A stretch of DNA of 64,000 nt from the NCBI RefSeq assembly GCF_040214835.1, contig NZ_CP157874.1, forward strand, positions 1,306,001 through 1,370,000. The letters are read 5' to 3'. Of the stretch, positions 52,202 through 61,787 are shown piece after piece. Made by a program: the position numbers and the translations under genes. Each line of letters opens with the position of its first letter. Positions within the stretch are counted from its first letter, which is position 1. The notes under the pieces are model-generated. The model was not told where the DNA came from, searched no databases, and saw only the letters and a list, made by a program, of their open reading frames with translations. Origin of the DNA: Pseudomonas asiatica (GTDB taxonomy: Bacteria; Pseudomonadota; Gammaproteobacteria; Pseudomonadales; Pseudomonadaceae).

Positions 52202-52621
52202 ATGAAGTTTCGCGGTAAACCCCTCGCCAGCCCCGCTGCATCGACGCCTGCGCCTCCCCCCAAACGTTTCTCTCTCAAAGTGGCCTTGTGGCTGCTCGAC
52301 AACCCGCACCTGGGTGACAAGCCGCAGGTCAAGCACCTGGCCGGGCGCCTGTTGAAACAGCCGGCGCGCCAGGGCGTGGTCGTGGCGCAAAGCCGCCTGG
52401 GGCAGATGTTGTGCCGCGATTGCGGCAATGCCCGTGACCGTCGTATTGGCCATGAACTGCTGCGCCAGGCAGCCCGCGCCGGTGATCGGCGGGCGCAGCT
52501 GGAGTATGCGCGGCTGTGCCAGCACAGCGAGCCGGAGCAGGCGCGGTACTGGCTGGAGCTGGCGGCGGGGCAGGGGTCGCAGGAAGCGCGGCGGCTTTTG
52601 AGGCAGTGGTTCCATGCCTGA
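52202..52621 (+). CDS. Sel1-like repeat protein
   Basis: A 139-residue protein. A basic, Pro-rich N-terminus (residues 1-22) is followed by a helical region with two or three Sel1/TPR-like repeats: VAQSRLGQMLCRDCGN, IGHELLRQAARAGDRRAQLEYARL, and ARYWLELAAGQGSQEARRLL (each under 25 residues). Such proteins serve as interaction scaffolds, and the partner is unknown. The ATG at 52202 lacks a clear Shine-Dalgarno sequence; an in-frame TTG at 52184 is an alternative. A REP pair follows. Confidence 0.7.
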   Translation: MKFRGKPLASPAASTPAPPPKRFSLKVALWLLDNPHLGDKPQVKHLAGRLLKQPARQGVVVAQSRLGQMLCRDCGNARDRRIGHELLRQAARAGDRRAQLEYARLCQHSEPEQARYWLELAAGQGSQEARRLLRQWFHA

Positions 52622-52638
52622 GGTGTGTTGCCAGCACT

Positions 52639-52732
52639 GGCCTCTTCGCGGGTAAACCCGCTCCCACAGGAATAGCTATACCTCGGATACTGTGCAATCC
52701 CTGTGGGAGCGGGTTTACCCGCGAAGAGGCCG
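52639..52732. repeat. REP pair, class A (inverted)
   Basis: Inverted copies (52639-52670 and 52700-52732) with the GGGTAAACCCG core, the form nearest to the REP consensus I remember from P. putida KT2440. Confidence 0.87.
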
Positions 52733-52799
52733 GAACAGGCAACACACCGCTCAGGCTGATAAGCTGCGATGCATTCATCCAGGATCATTCGGGGTAAGC

Positions 52800-54287
52800 A
52801 TGACAGTGGATCTGGCCAGCATTCTGCTGGGCTTGGTGGCAGGTGCATTACCTTGCCTGGGTTGGCTCATGCAGGTGCAGCGCCGCCAGGGCGCGCGGCA
52901 AGGCGAGCAGGCCTTGCTCGAAGAGCGCCTCAATGCTGCCCAGCTGGCCCTGGCCGGCCTGCAGGCGCAACTGGACGCCAGCCGCGACGAGGTCAGCGAC
53001 CTCAGCGAAGCCAACACCGTCAAGCAGACCCAGCTGGCCGCCCAGGGCCGTGAGCTGGAACTGCTGCAGATCGACCGCGACAACGCCCGTGACGCCGCCC
53101 ACGCCTGGAACCTCGAGCGTGCCAACCGCGAAGCCGAACTGCGCCGCCTGGAGGCCCAGACCGCACGCCTGGACGCCGAACTGCGCGAGCAGCAGGAAAG
53201 CCACCAGCAGCGCCTGGAAGACCTGCAGGAAGCCCGCGACACCCTGCGCGCCCAGTTCGCCGACATGGCTACCAAGATCTTCGACGAGCGCGAGCAGCGC
53301 TTCGCCCAGACCAGCCAGCAGCATCTCGGCCAGTTGCTCGACCCGCTCAAGGAGCGCATCCAGGCCTTCGAAAAACGTGTGGAGGAAAGCTACCAGCAGG
53401 AAGCCCGCGAGCGCTTCTCGCTGGGCAAGGAGCTGGAGCGCCTGCAGCAACTGAACCTGCGCCTGTCCGACGAAGCCACCAACCTGACCCAGGCGCTGAA
53501 GGGCCAGAAAACCCAGGGCAACTGGGGTGAGCTGATCCTCGAACGGGTACTGGAGCATGCCGGCCTGGAAAAGGGTCGCGAATACCAGACCCAGGTCAGC
53601 CTCAAGAGCGCCGATGGCGAGCGCTTCCAGCCTGATGTGCTGATCATGCTGCCCGGCGACAAGCAGGTAGTGGTGGATGCCAAGGTCAGCCTCACCGCCT
53701 ACCAGCAGTTCGTCGCCGGCAACGACGAGGCCGCGCTCAAGCAGCATGTGCAGTCGCTGCGCAGCCATGTCAAAGGCCTGTCGAGCAAGGACTACAACCG
53801 CCTCGAAGGCCTGCACAGCCTGGATTTCGTGCTGCTGTTCGTGCCGATCGAGGCCGCCTTTTCGGCAGCCCTGCAGGCGGAGCCGAACCTGTTCCAGGAG
53901 GCCTTCGATCGGCAGATCGTGATCGTCAGCCCGACCACCTTGCTGGCCACCTTGCGGGTGATCGACAGCCTGTGGAAGCAGGAACGCCAGGGCCAGAACG
54001 CCCGCGAGATCGCCGAGCGCGCCGGCTGGCTGTACGACAAGTTCGTGCTGTTCATCCAGGACCTGGACGAGCTGGGCAGCCGCCTGCAGCAGGTGGACAA
54101 GGCCTATGCCGCCGCGCGCAACAAGCTGTGCGAAGGGCGCGGCAACCTGGTCAGCCGCAGCGAACAGCTGAAGCTGCTGGGCGCCCGCGCCAGCAAGAGC
54201 CTGCCGGCCGACCTGCTGGAGCGGGCGCTGTCCGACGAGGCGTTGCCGGACGAAGCGCTTACTGAACCAGGCTCAGATGGCGATTGA
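52800..54287 (+). CDS. rmuC: DNA recombination protein RmuC
   Basis: A 495-residue protein with one N-terminal membrane helix (DLASILLGLVAGALPCLGWL), a long coiled coil (residues about 25-215), and the RmuC nuclease-like domain with GNWGELILERVLEHAGL, QPDVLIMLPGDKQVVVDAKV and LDFVLLFVPIEAAF. The Asp-(x)-Asp-x-Lys pattern in the second segment resembles a PD-(D/E)xK core. It limits short inverted-repeat rearrangement in E. coli, which is of interest in a genome rich in palindromes. The 3' end overlaps the convergent kinase gene by 29 bp. Confidence 0.93.
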   Translation: MTVDLASILLGLVAGALPCLGWLMQVQRRQGARQGEQALLEERLNAAQLALAGLQAQLDASRDEVSDLSEANTVKQTQLAAQGRELELLQIDRDNARDAAHAWNLERANREAELRRLEAQTARLDAELREQQESHQQRLEDLQEARDTLRAQFADMATKIFDEREQRFAQTSQQHLGQLLDPLKERIQAFEKRVEESYQQEARERFSLGKELERLQQLNLRLSDEATNLTQALKGQKTQGNWGELILERVLEHAGLEKGREYQTQVSLKSADGERFQPDVLIMLPGDKQVVVDAKVSLTAYQQFVAGNDEAALKQHVQSLRSHVKGLSSKDYNRLEGLHSLDFVLLFVPIEAAFSAALQAEPNLFQEAFDRQIVIVSPTTLLATLRVIDSLWKQERQGQNAREIAERAGWLYDKFVLFIQDLDELGSRLQQVDKAYAAARNKLCEGRGNLVSRSEQLKLLGARASKSLPADLLERALSDEALPDEALTEPGSDGD

Positions 54288-57200
54288 GCATGGCGCGCAG
54301 GGCCGCCGGCTTGACCGGCTTGGCCAGGTAGTCCAGGCCAGAGGCATGCACCATGGCGATGGTTTCCTTGCTGCCGTCGGCGCTGATCACCACGCCCGGC
54401 ACCGGCTCGCCCAGGCGCGCGCGTAGCCAGCCCATCAGCCCGGTACCGGTCTCGCCGTCGTCCAGGTGGTAGTCCACCAGCGCCAGGTGCGGGCGCATGC
54501 CCCTGGCCAGCAGGGCTTCGCATTCGGCGCGGTTGCGCGCGGTCCACACCTGGCAACCCCAGCGGCTGAGCAGGCTGTTCATGCCGATCAGGATGCTGTC
54601 TTCGTTGTCCACGCACAGTACCTGCAGCCCGGCCAGTGGCTGGCCGCCCTGTTCCACCGGGGCGGTGGGCGCTGGGGCGGCCTGGCGGGCAATCGGTACG
54701 CTGACGCGGAACACCGTGCCCTTGCCCGGCCACGAGCGCACTTCCAGCTTGTGCCCCAGCACCCGGCACAGGCCGTCGGCGATCGCCAGGCCCAGGCCCA
54801 GGCCCTTCTCGGCGCGGGTCTGGTGGCTGTCCAGGCGCTTGAACTCCTGGAAAATCACCTGCAGCTTGTCGTCGGCGATGCCCGGGCCGCGGTCCCACAC
54901 CTCAAGCCACAACTGTTCACCCTGGCGCCGTGCGCCCAGCAGGATCGGGCTCTTGCCATAGCGCAGGGCATTGGTCAGGAAGTTCTGCAGCACCCGGCGC
55001 AGCAGCTTCATGTCGCTGTCCACCCGCAGGCGGCTGCCGCGCAGGCGGAACTCCAGGCCCTTCTCGGCGGCCAGTACCTTGAATTCGGCGCCCAGGGTGT
55101 CGAATAGCTCGTTGAGGGCAAAGGGCTTGGCATCCGGGGTGATCTTGCCGTTTTCCAGGCGCGAGATGTCCAGCAGGTCGCTGATCAGCTCTTCGGCCGA
55201 GCGCAGCGAGCTGTCCATGTGCTGCACCAGTTGCCGGGCCTCTTCATTCATGCCCTCGGCCTGCTGCGACAAGGCGGCGGAGAACAGCCGGGCGGCGTTC
55301 AGCGGCTGCATCAGGTCATGGCTGACCGCAGCCAGGAAACGGGTCTTGGACTGGCTCACCGCTTCGGCACGGCTCTTGGCTTCGGACAACGCCTGGTTCA
55401 GTTGCGACAGCTCTTGGGTGCGTTCCGCCACCCGTTGTTCCAAGCCTTCGTTGGCATCGCGCAGGGCCTGCTCGGCCTCGCGGAACGGGGTGATGTCGGT
55501 GAAGCTCATGACGAAACCGCCGCCCGGCATCGGGTTGCCGATCAGTTCGATCACCCGGCCATTGGGGAACAAGCGCTCGGAGGAGTGCGCACGGCCCTGG
55601 CGCATCCAGTGCAGGCGCCGCGCCACGTGCACCTGCGCCTCGCCCGGGCCGCACAGGCCACGCTCGGCGTTGTAGCGGATGATGTCGGCGATCGGCCGGC
55701 CCACGCTGATCAGCCCGTCGGGGTAGTTGAACAGTTCCAGGTAACGGCGGTTCCAGGCCACCAGGTGCAGGTTCTGGTCGACCACGCTGATGCCCTGGTT
55801 GATGTTCTCGATGGCCCCTTGCAGCAGGGCGCGGTTGAACTGCAGCACCTCGCTGGCTTCGTCGGCGATACGCACCACGTCTTCCAGCTGCATGTCGCGG
55901 CCTTCGATGGCGGCCTTGACCACGGCGCGGGTCGACGAGGTGCCGAGCACGCCGGCCAGCAGGCGTTCGGTGTGTTCGATCCAGTCGCCGTCGGCGTTCT
56001 GGTTGGGGTTGAAGCCCTTGCCCTGGCGGTAGGCGAAGCGGATGAAGCTCTGCCGGGCGCGTTCTTCGCCGACAAAGCGCGAGGCCAGGGTCAGCAGGTC
56101 GTCGATCTGCACCGCTAGCAGCGGCTTGCTGCTGGGCCTGGCGCTGGTCTGCTGGCCGATGAAGCGGCCGGCTTGCCAATGCTCGGAAACCCGCGTGCGC
56201 GACAGCACCGAGACCCAGGCGAACAGGGTGAAGTTGCCCGCCAGCGACAGCACCACGCCCTGGGTCAGCGGGCTGATCGGCAGGTTAAGCGGGTTGCCGT
56301 GCAGCCACGCCAATCCTGGGAACAGCTGCAGCGACCAGCCCACGCTGTGCGCGGCAATCGGCAGCACCAGGGTGTAGAACCACAGGAAAATACCTGCGGC
56401 CAGGCCAGCGAACACGCCGCGGCGGTTGGCCTGCTTCCAGTACAGCGCGCCGAGCATGGCCGGGGTCAGCTGGGTCACGGCGGCGAAGGCGATCTGGCCG
56501 ATGGTCGCCAGGCTGGCGGTGGAGCCCAGCAGGCGGTAGCTGACATACGCCAGCAGCAGGATCACCACGATGGTCACCCGGCGTACCGAGAGCATCCAGT
56601 GGCGGAACGCCTCGAACGGCCGCTCGGCGTTGGTACGGCGCAGCAGCCAGGGCAGCAGCATGTCGTTGGAGACCATGGTCGACAGCGCCACGGCCTCGAC
56701 GATGACCATGCCGGTGGCCGCCGAGGCACCACCGATGAATGCCAGCAGGGCCAGGCTCGGGTGTGCTTCGGCCAGCGGCAGGCTGATGACGAACGAATCG
56801 GAGATCACCGTGCCCGGCAGCAGCATCTGCCCGGCCAAAGCGATCGGCACCACGAACAGCGCGGCCAGCGCCAGGTACATCGGGAATACCCAGCGCGCCA
56901 GGCGCATGTCCTGGGGTTCGATGTTCTCCACCACGGTGACGTGGAACTGCCGTGGCAGGCAGATGATCGCCATCATCGCCACGGCGGTCTGCACCACCAT
57001 CGACGGCCAGTTGATGGTTTCCTGCCAATAATCCTGCAGGTGGATCGACTGGCGGGCCTGGCTGAACAGGTCGTCGAAGCCGTCATACAGGTTGAAGACG
57101 ATGAAGATGCCCACGGCGAGGAAGGCCAGCAGCTTGATCAGCGATTCGAAGGCAATCGCCAGGACCATGCCACGGTGGTGTTCGGTCACGTCCAGGCTGC

Positions 57201-57735
57201 GGGTACCGAAGACGATGGCGAACAGCGCCAGTACCAGCGACACCACCAGCGCGGTGTCCTGCACGCGGGTGCCGGTGGCGTCGGCATTGGCGCCGATCAG
57301 AAGGTTCACGCCCAGCACGATGCCCTTGAGCTGCAAGGCGATGTACGGCAGCACGCCGACCAGGCAGATCAGCGCCACGACCACCGCCAGGGACTGCGAC
57401 TTGCCGTAGCGCGCGGCGATGAAGTCGGCGATCGAGGTGATGTTCTGTTGCTTGCTGATCAGCACCATCTTCTGCAGCACCCAGGGCGCGAAGATCAGCA
57501 GCAGCACCGGGCCCAGGTAGATCGGCAGGAATGCCCAGAGCTGTTCGGCGGCCTGGCCGACCGCGCCGAAGAAGGTCCAGCTGGTGCAGTACACGGCCAG
57601 CGACAGGCTGTACACCCAGGCACGCAGCTTCGGCGGCAATGGCGTGCTGCGGCGGTCGCCGTAGAAGGCGATGGCGAACATGATGGCCATATAGGCCAGG
57701 GCGACCACGGCGATCAGCCCGCTGGACAACGACAT
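54259..57735 (-). CDS. mxtR: Na+/solute symporter-like sensor hybrid histidine kinase (MxtR/CrbS type)
   Basis: An 1158-residue membrane kinase. An SSS-type symporter domain with about 13 membrane helices (residues 1-500) is followed by a PAS domain (SVVDQNLHLVAWNRRYLELF), a histidine kinase with FLAAVSHDLMQPLNAAR (His phosphoacceptor) and GLGLGLAIADGL, and a C-terminal receiver with LALVDYHLDD (Asp). This matches the MxtR/CrbS proteins that, with the response regulator ErdR/CrbR, control acetate (acs) use. The response regulator is not in this window. I start at the ATG at 57735 with CGGAG upstream. Confidence 0.88.
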   Translation of the reverse strand: MSLSSGLIAVVALAYMAIMFAIAFYGDRRSTPLPPKLRAWVYSLSLAVYCTSWTFFGAVGQAAEQLWAFLPIYLGPVLLLIFAPWVLQKMVLISKQQNITSIADFIAARYGKSQSLAVVVALICLVGVLPYIALQLKGIVLGVNLLIGANADATGTRVQDTALVVSLVLALFAIVFGTRSLDVTEHHRGMVLAIAFESLIKLLAFLAVGIFIVFNLYDGFDDLFSQARQSIHLQDYWQETINWPSMVVQTAVAMMAIICLPRQFHVTVVENIEPQDMRLARWVFPMYLALAALFVVPIALAGQMLLPGTVISDSFVISLPLAEAHPSLALLAFIGGASAATGMVIVEAVALSTMVSNDMLLPWLLRRTNAERPFEAFRHWMLSVRRVTIVVILLLAYVSYRLLGSTASLATIGQIAFAAVTQLTPAMLGALYWKQANRRGVFAGLAAGIFLWFYTLVLPIAAHSVGWSLQLFPGLAWLHGNPLNLPISPLTQGVVLSLAGNFTLFAWVSVLSRTRVSEHWQAGRFIGQQTSARPSSKPLLAVQIDDLLTLASRFVGEERARQSFIRFAYRQGKGFNPNQNADGDWIEHTERLLAGVLGTSSTRAVVKAAIEGRDMQLEDVVRIADEASEVLQFNRALLQGAIENINQGISVVDQNLHLVAWNRRYLELFNYPDGLISVGRPIADIIRYNAERGLCGPGEAQVHVARRLHWMRQGRAHSSERLFPNGRVIELIGNPMPGGGFVMSFTDITPFREAEQALRDANEGLEQRVAERTQELSQLNQALSEAKSRAEAVSQSKTRFLAAVSHDLMQPLNAARLFSAALSQQAEGMNEEARQLVQHMDSSLRSAEELISDLLDISRLENGKITPDAKPFALNELFDTLGAEFKVLAAEKGLEFRLRGSRLRVDSDMKLLRRVLQNFLTNALRYGKSPILLGARRQGEQLWLEVWDRGPGIADDKLQVIFQEFKRLDSHQTRAEKGLGLGLAIADGLCRVLGHKLEVRSWPGKGTVFRVSVPIARQAAPAPTAPVEQGGQPLAGLQVLCVDNEDSILIGMNSLLSRWGCQVWTARNRAECEALLARGMRPHLALVDYHLDDGETGTGLMGWLRARLGEPVPGVVISADGSKETIAMVHASGLDYLAKPVKPAALRAMLNRHLSLVQ

Positions 57736-57856
57736 GAAGACTCCGAAGCAAAAAGATAACGCGGTCCCGATCAATCAGTCTGGCACGCAGGTGCCGCTTC
57801 GTCAGCGCAGACGATGGTCGCAGTGGCAGGTGGTCGCAGGGTTCTCTTTAACCTGT

Positions 57857-57953
57857 GCCGGCCCTTTCGCGGGTGAACCCGCTCCCACAGGTACTGAACA
57901 GGCTTCGAAAGCGGCGCTGCCCCTGTGGGAGCGGGTTCACCCGCGAAGAGGCC
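57857..57953. repeat. REP pair, class A (inverted)
   Basis: Inverted copies (57857-57891 and 57922-57953) with the GGGTGAACCCG core, between two minus-strand genes. Confidence 0.87.
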
Positions 57954-57966
57954 AGCAGAGCAGACA

Positions 57967-59145
57967 TCATCCTTTGCGGGTACCCAGCCAATAAAACACC
58001 CCCGCCAGTATCACCGACAACACCAGCAGATAGAAGATCGCCCCCGGCCACAGATGCACCAGGGCAAACCCCACCATCACCGGCCCCAGCGCCGCTCCGA
58101 GGTTGGACAGGTTCTGCGCACCGTAATACACCCCACGCAAGTGCTCCGGCGCGATCAGGTCGATGAACATGTACTCGGCCGGGATCACGATGATCTCGCC
58201 CAGGGTGAACACCAGCATCGCCAGGCACCACGCCAGCGCCGAACCGGCCAGGGCAAAGCCCAGCAGCCCGGCGATGAACAGGCCCATGCCGGCCAGCAGC
58301 CAGGGCATCAGGCGCTGGCGGCTGATGCGGCGGCCGATCAGGTACTGCAGGGCAATCACCGTCACCGCGTTGGTGGTCACCAGGTAACCGATCAGGCGCG
58401 CCGCCTCGGCCGGGCTGCTGGTCACCACCAGGTACTGTGACAGGTAGGCGGTGAACTGGCCGAACACCACCGCGCTCAGCACCCCGCCCAAGGTGAAGCA
58501 TACCAGCCGCCGGTCACGGGCCAGCCCCAGCGCCACCTGGCCAAAGCCGGCCCCGGGCTTGTCCGGCGCACTGGCCTGCAGGCTGCGGTCACCCAGGCGC
58601 CAGTAGGCCAGGCACATGGCCAGGCCGAGCAGGGCAGAGGCGCTGAACGGCATATGGTCGTTCAGCTCCAGCATGGCCACGCCCAGCAGCGGGCCGGCGG
58701 CGTAGCCGACGTTGCTGAGGGTGTACTTGATGGCGAACACTTCGGCCCGTTCCTCCACCGGCAGCAACGCGCAGAAGCCCGCCTTGGCGGCGATGTCGAC
58801 CACTGCCAGGGCCAGGTTGATCATTACCAGGCAGAGAAAGAACAGCAGCGCCGAGTTGCTGGCGACCGCGCCGACGAAGGCCAGGGCAAACAGCAGGGTG
58901 CTGGCGCTGACCAGTGTGTGGTTGCGCAAGGTATCCACCAGGTGGCCGCCATACAGGCTCAGCAGCGAGGCGATGATCAGCGCGCCACCGATCAGCAGGC
59001 CGATCTGGCTGATCGGCAGCTGGAAGTTGTCGGCCAGGTACACCACCAGGTAGGGCAGGGTAAGGGCACGGGCGACGGTGAGGGTGAAGGTGGTGGTGAG
59101 CAGCAGGCGCACAGTGTGCGGGTAGCGTTTGATGGCGGCGAGCAT
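57967..59145 (-). CDS. MFS transporter
   Basis: A 392-residue major facilitator with twelve predicted membrane helices, including the N-terminal MLAAIKRYPHTVRLLL and the loop LYGGHLVDTLRNHTLVS. The second half has GRRISRQRLMPWLLAGM and PAEYMFIDLIAPEHLRGVYY, the latter typical of the drug-exporter (MdtH-like) group. The substrate is unknown. The start at 59145 has AAGGA 8 nt upstream. It is divergent from the fused acyltransferase gene. Confidence 0.85.
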   Translation of the reverse strand: MLAAIKRYPHTVRLLLTTTFTLTVARALTLPYLVVYLADNFQLPISQIGLLIGGALIIASLLSLYGGHLVDTLRNHTLVSASTLLFALAFVGAVASNSALLFFLCLVMINLALAVVDIAAKAGFCALLPVEERAEVFAIKYTLSNVGYAAGPLLGVAMLELNDHMPFSASALLGLAMCLAYWRLGDRSLQASAPDKPGAGFGQVALGLARDRRLVCFTLGGVLSAVVFGQFTAYLSQYLVVTSSPAEAARLIGYLVTTNAVTVIALQYLIGRRISRQRLMPWLLAGMGLFIAGLLGFALAGSALAWCLAMLVFTLGEIIVIPAEYMFIDLIAPEHLRGVYYGAQNLSNLGAALGPVMVGFALVHLWPGAIFYLLVLSVILAGVFYWLGTRKG

Positions 59146-59193
59146 TGCCACGTCCTTGTTGTGGAATAGCCGAATCGGAGCATATGACAAATG

Positions 59194-59240
59194 GGGGCTG
59201 CTCTGCAGCCCATCGCCGGCAAGCCGGCGATGGGGCCGGG
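59194..59240. repeat. Third-class REP-like palindrome
   Basis: CCCATCGCCGGC-aa-GCCGGCGATGGG (59209-59234) is a perfect 12-bp inverted repeat with a small GGGCTGCTCTGCAGCCC hairpin beside it, in the divergent promoter region between two transporter genes. Confidence 0.7.
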
Positions 59241-59352
59241 ACAGGCTTGCTATAGAATCACCGCGCTTGCCAGTCAGTGCATTTCCCATGCAGATTTGTG
59301 GCTTGTCGCGCCCGGCGCACCTCCAATTGAAAAGCCCTCAGGACCAAGGACG

Positions 59353-61230
59353 ATGAGTCACTCCTCGCAATTCACCTTGCTCGGCAAGCGGCGTTTCCTG
59401 CCGTTTTTCATCACCCAGTCGCTGGGTGCCTTCAACGACAACCTGTTCAAGCAGTCGCTGATCCTGGCGATCCTGTTCAAGCTCAGCCTGGGCGACGGCG
59501 ACCGTTCGATCTGGGTCAACCTGTGCGCCCTGCTGTTCATCCTGCCGTTCTTCCTGTTCTCTGCGCTGGGTGGGCAGTTTGGCGAGAAGTTCGCCAAGGA
59601 TGCGCTGATCCGGGCCATCAAGCTGGCCGAGATCGCGATCATGGCGGTAGGCGCGCTCGGTTTCATCACCAACCACCTGGCGCTGATGCTGGTGGCGCTG
59701 TTCGGCATGGGAACCCACTCGGCGCTGTTCGGCCCGGTGAAGTACTCGATCCTGCCGCAGGCCCTGCGCGAGGAAGAACTGGTCGGCGGCAACGGGCTGG
59801 TGGAAACCGGTACCTTCCTGGCCATCCTCGCCGGCACGATCGGCGCCGGGGTGATGATGTCGGCCGACAGCTATGCCACCGTGGTGGCTGGTGGCGTGGT
59901 CGGCACCGCCGTGCTCGGTTACCTGGCCAGCCGCTGGATCCCGCGGGCCGCTGCCGCTTCACCGCAAATGCCGCTGGACTGGAACATCTTCAGGCAGTCG
60001 TGGGCGATCCTGCGCATGGGCCTGGGGCAGCCGCCGGCGGTGTCGCGCTCGATCGTCGGCAACTCGTGGTTCTGGTTCGTCGGTGCCATCTACCTCACGC
60101 AGATCCCGGCCTACGCCAAGGACTGGCTGCACGGTGATGGCACGGTGGTGACACTGGTGCTGACCCTGTTCTCGGTGGGGATCGCCCTGGGTTCACTGCT
60201 GTGCGAACGGCTGAGCGGGCGCAAGGTGGAAATCGGCCTGGTGCCGTTCGGCTCGTTCGGCCTGAGCCTGTTCGGCCTGCTTTGGTGGTGGCACTCCGGC
60301 GATGTACCGGCTGCGGCGGCACCGCACGACTGGCTGGCGCTGTTGGGCATGGGCCAGGCCTGGTGGATCCTGCTGTCGATCGTCGGCCTTGGGGTGTTCG
60401 GCGGCTTCTACATCGTACCGCTGTATGCGCTGATCCAGGCCCGCACCGCCGAAGACCAGCGCGCCCGGGTGATCGCTGCCAACAACATCCTCAATGCCCT
60501 GTTCATGGTGGTGTCGGCAGTGCTCACCATCATCCTGCTGGGCCTGGCCGAGCTGACCATCCCGCAACTGTTCCTGGTGGTGTCTCTGCTCAACATCGCG
60601 GTCAACGCCTATATCTTCAGGATCGTGCCCGAGTTCACCATGCGCTTCCTGATCTGGCTGCTCAGCCATTCGATGTACCGTGTGCAGCACCGCGACCTCG
60701 AGCGCATCCCCGACGAAGGCGCAGCGCTGCTGGTGTGCAACCACGTGTCGTTCGTCGATGCGCTGCTGCTGGGCGGGGCGATCCGCCGGCCGATCCGCTT
60801 CGTCATGTACTACAAGATCTACAACCTGCCGGTACTCAACTTCGTGTTCCGCACCGCAGGCGCCATCCCGATTGCCGGGCGCAACGAAGACCTGGCTATC
60901 TACGAACGTGCTTTCGCGCGCATTGCCGAATACCTGGCCGATGGCGAGCTGGTATGCATCTTCCCTGAAGGCAAGCTGACCGGGGATGGCGAGATCGATG
61001 TGTTCAAGGGCGGCGTCAACCGCATCCTCGAAGAAACCCCGGTGCCGGTCATTCCGTTGGCCTTGCAGGGGCTGTGGGGCAGCTTCTTCAGCCGTGACCC
61101 GGCCAAGGGCTTTTTCAAGCGCCTGTGGTCGCGGGTGACCATCGTGGCAGGCGCCGCCATCCCGGTGGAGGCGGCGCAGCCAGAAGCCTTGCGTGAGCAG
61201 GTCAGCCGCCTGCGCGGCAACCTGCGCTAG
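59353..61230 (+). CDS. LplT-like MFS / PlsC-like acyltransferase fusion
   Basis: A 625-residue membrane protein joining two domains. Residues about 1-420 are an MFS lysophospholipid-flippase-like domain (FITQSLGAFNDNLFKQSL at the start). Residues about 430-620 are a 1-acyl-glycerol-3-phosphate acyltransferase with the catalytic NHVSFVD (H-x4-D) and the FPEGKLTGDG motif. It is the equivalent of E. coli LplT plus the acyltransferase part of Aas, without the AMP-ligase. It should re-acylate lysophospholipids at the inner membrane. The ATG at 59353 follows AAGGACG. Confidence 0.88.
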   Translation: MSHSSQFTLLGKRRFLPFFITQSLGAFNDNLFKQSLILAILFKLSLGDGDRSIWVNLCALLFILPFFLFSALGGQFGEKFAKDALIRAIKLAEIAIMAVGALGFITNHLALMLVALFGMGTHSALFGPVKYSILPQALREEELVGGNGLVETGTFLAILAGTIGAGVMMSADSYATVVAGGVVGTAVLGYLASRWIPRAAAASPQMPLDWNIFRQSWAILRMGLGQPPAVSRSIVGNSWFWFVGAIYLTQIPAYAKDWLHGDGTVVTLVLTLFSVGIALGSLLCERLSGRKVEIGLVPFGSFGLSLFGLLWWWHSGDVPAAAAPHDWLALLGMGQAWWILLSIVGLGVFGGFYIVPLYALIQARTAEDQRARVIAANNILNALFMVVSAVLTIILLGLAELTIPQLFLVVSLLNIAVNAYIFRIVPEFTMRFLIWLLSHSMYRVQHRDLERIPDEGAALLVCNHVSFVDALLLGGAIRRPIRFVMYYKIYNLPVLNFVFRTAGAIPIAGRNEDLAIYERAFARIAEYLADGELVCIFPEGKLTGDGEIDVFKGGVNRILEETPVPVIPLALQGLWGSFFSRDPAKGFFKRLWSRVTIVAGAAIPVEAAQPEALREQVSRLRGNLR

Positions 61231-61239
61231 GGGAGGGCG

Positions 61240-61557
61240 TCAGCTGGCGCTGACTTTCAGGCCGACCAGGCCGGTAATGATCAGCGCCACGCTGACCAGG
61301 CGTACCAGGGCCATGGACTCGCCGAACAGGATGATGCCGGCGATCACCGTGCCGACGGCGCCGACGCCAGTCCAGATGGCATAGGCGGTACCCAGCGGCA
61401 GCTCTTTCATGGCCAGGCCCAGCAGGCCCAGGCTGATGGCCATGGCGGCGACGGTGAGGACGGTGGGCAGAGGCTTGCTGAAGCCGTCGGTGTATTTCAG
61501 GCCGACGGCCCAGCCGACCTCGAACAGGCCGGCGAAGAACAGGATGATCCAGGACAT
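61240..61557 (-). CDS. gdx: Guanidinium exporter Gdx (SugE, SMR family)
   Basis: A 105-residue four-helix membrane protein of the small multidrug resistance family. The conserved Glu is in [19 protein letters not shown] (near residue 13), and the [13 protein letters not shown] segment is of the Gdx type, not the EmrE type. The 49 bp upstream contain two ACGR-loop hairpins of a guanidine-II riboswitch, which strongly supports guanidinium export over general drug resistance. The acyltransferase gene ends 9 bp after its stop, convergent. Confidence 0.93.
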   Translation of the reverse strand: MSWIILFFAGLFEVGWAVGLKYTDGFSKPLPTVLTVAAMAISLGLLGLAMKELPLGTAYAIWTGVGAVGTVIAGIILFGESMALVRLVSVALIITGLVGLKVSAS

Positions 61558-61583
61558 GGTGCGTCTCCATCGTTGTGAATGAT

Positions 61584-61632
61584 GGGGCCGTCCCCGGAAT
61601 GGTCACGCGGTGCGTCGTGAGGTCGTCCTCAC
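61584..61632 (-). ncRNA. Guanidine-II (mini-ykkC) riboswitch
   Basis: On the minus strand two hairpins are separated by 21 nt: GTGAGG-ACGA-CCTCAC (61632-61617) and GGGG-ACGG-CCCC (61595-61584). The paired ACGR tetraloops are the defining feature of the guanidine-II class. The second hairpin ends 26 nt before the gdx ATG, a position suited to control of translation. Confidence 0.9.
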
Positions 61633-61680
61633 AGTGGGTGCCATGGTGCACATATGCAGCCCTCTGGGCAAGCCTGTGCA

Positions 61681-61774
61681 GGCCTCTTCGCGGGTAAACC
61701 CGCTCCCACAGGGATCTCCACAATTTTCAGACCTGTGCAGTACCTGTGGGAGCGGGTTTACCCGCGAAAGGGCC
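61681..61774. repeat. REP pair, class A (inverted)
   Basis: Inverted copies (61681-61712 and 61743-61774) with the GGGTAAACCCG core, between the guanidine-II riboswitch and the BASS-family gene. Confidence 0.87.
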
Positions 61775-61787
61775 CGCACAGGCAACA

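Noticed and set aside
56173..57759. A 528-codon plus-strand frame opposite the symporter-kinase
   Set aside because: Composition (His/Gln/Arg-rich) is typical of antisense shadow; no start signal or family.
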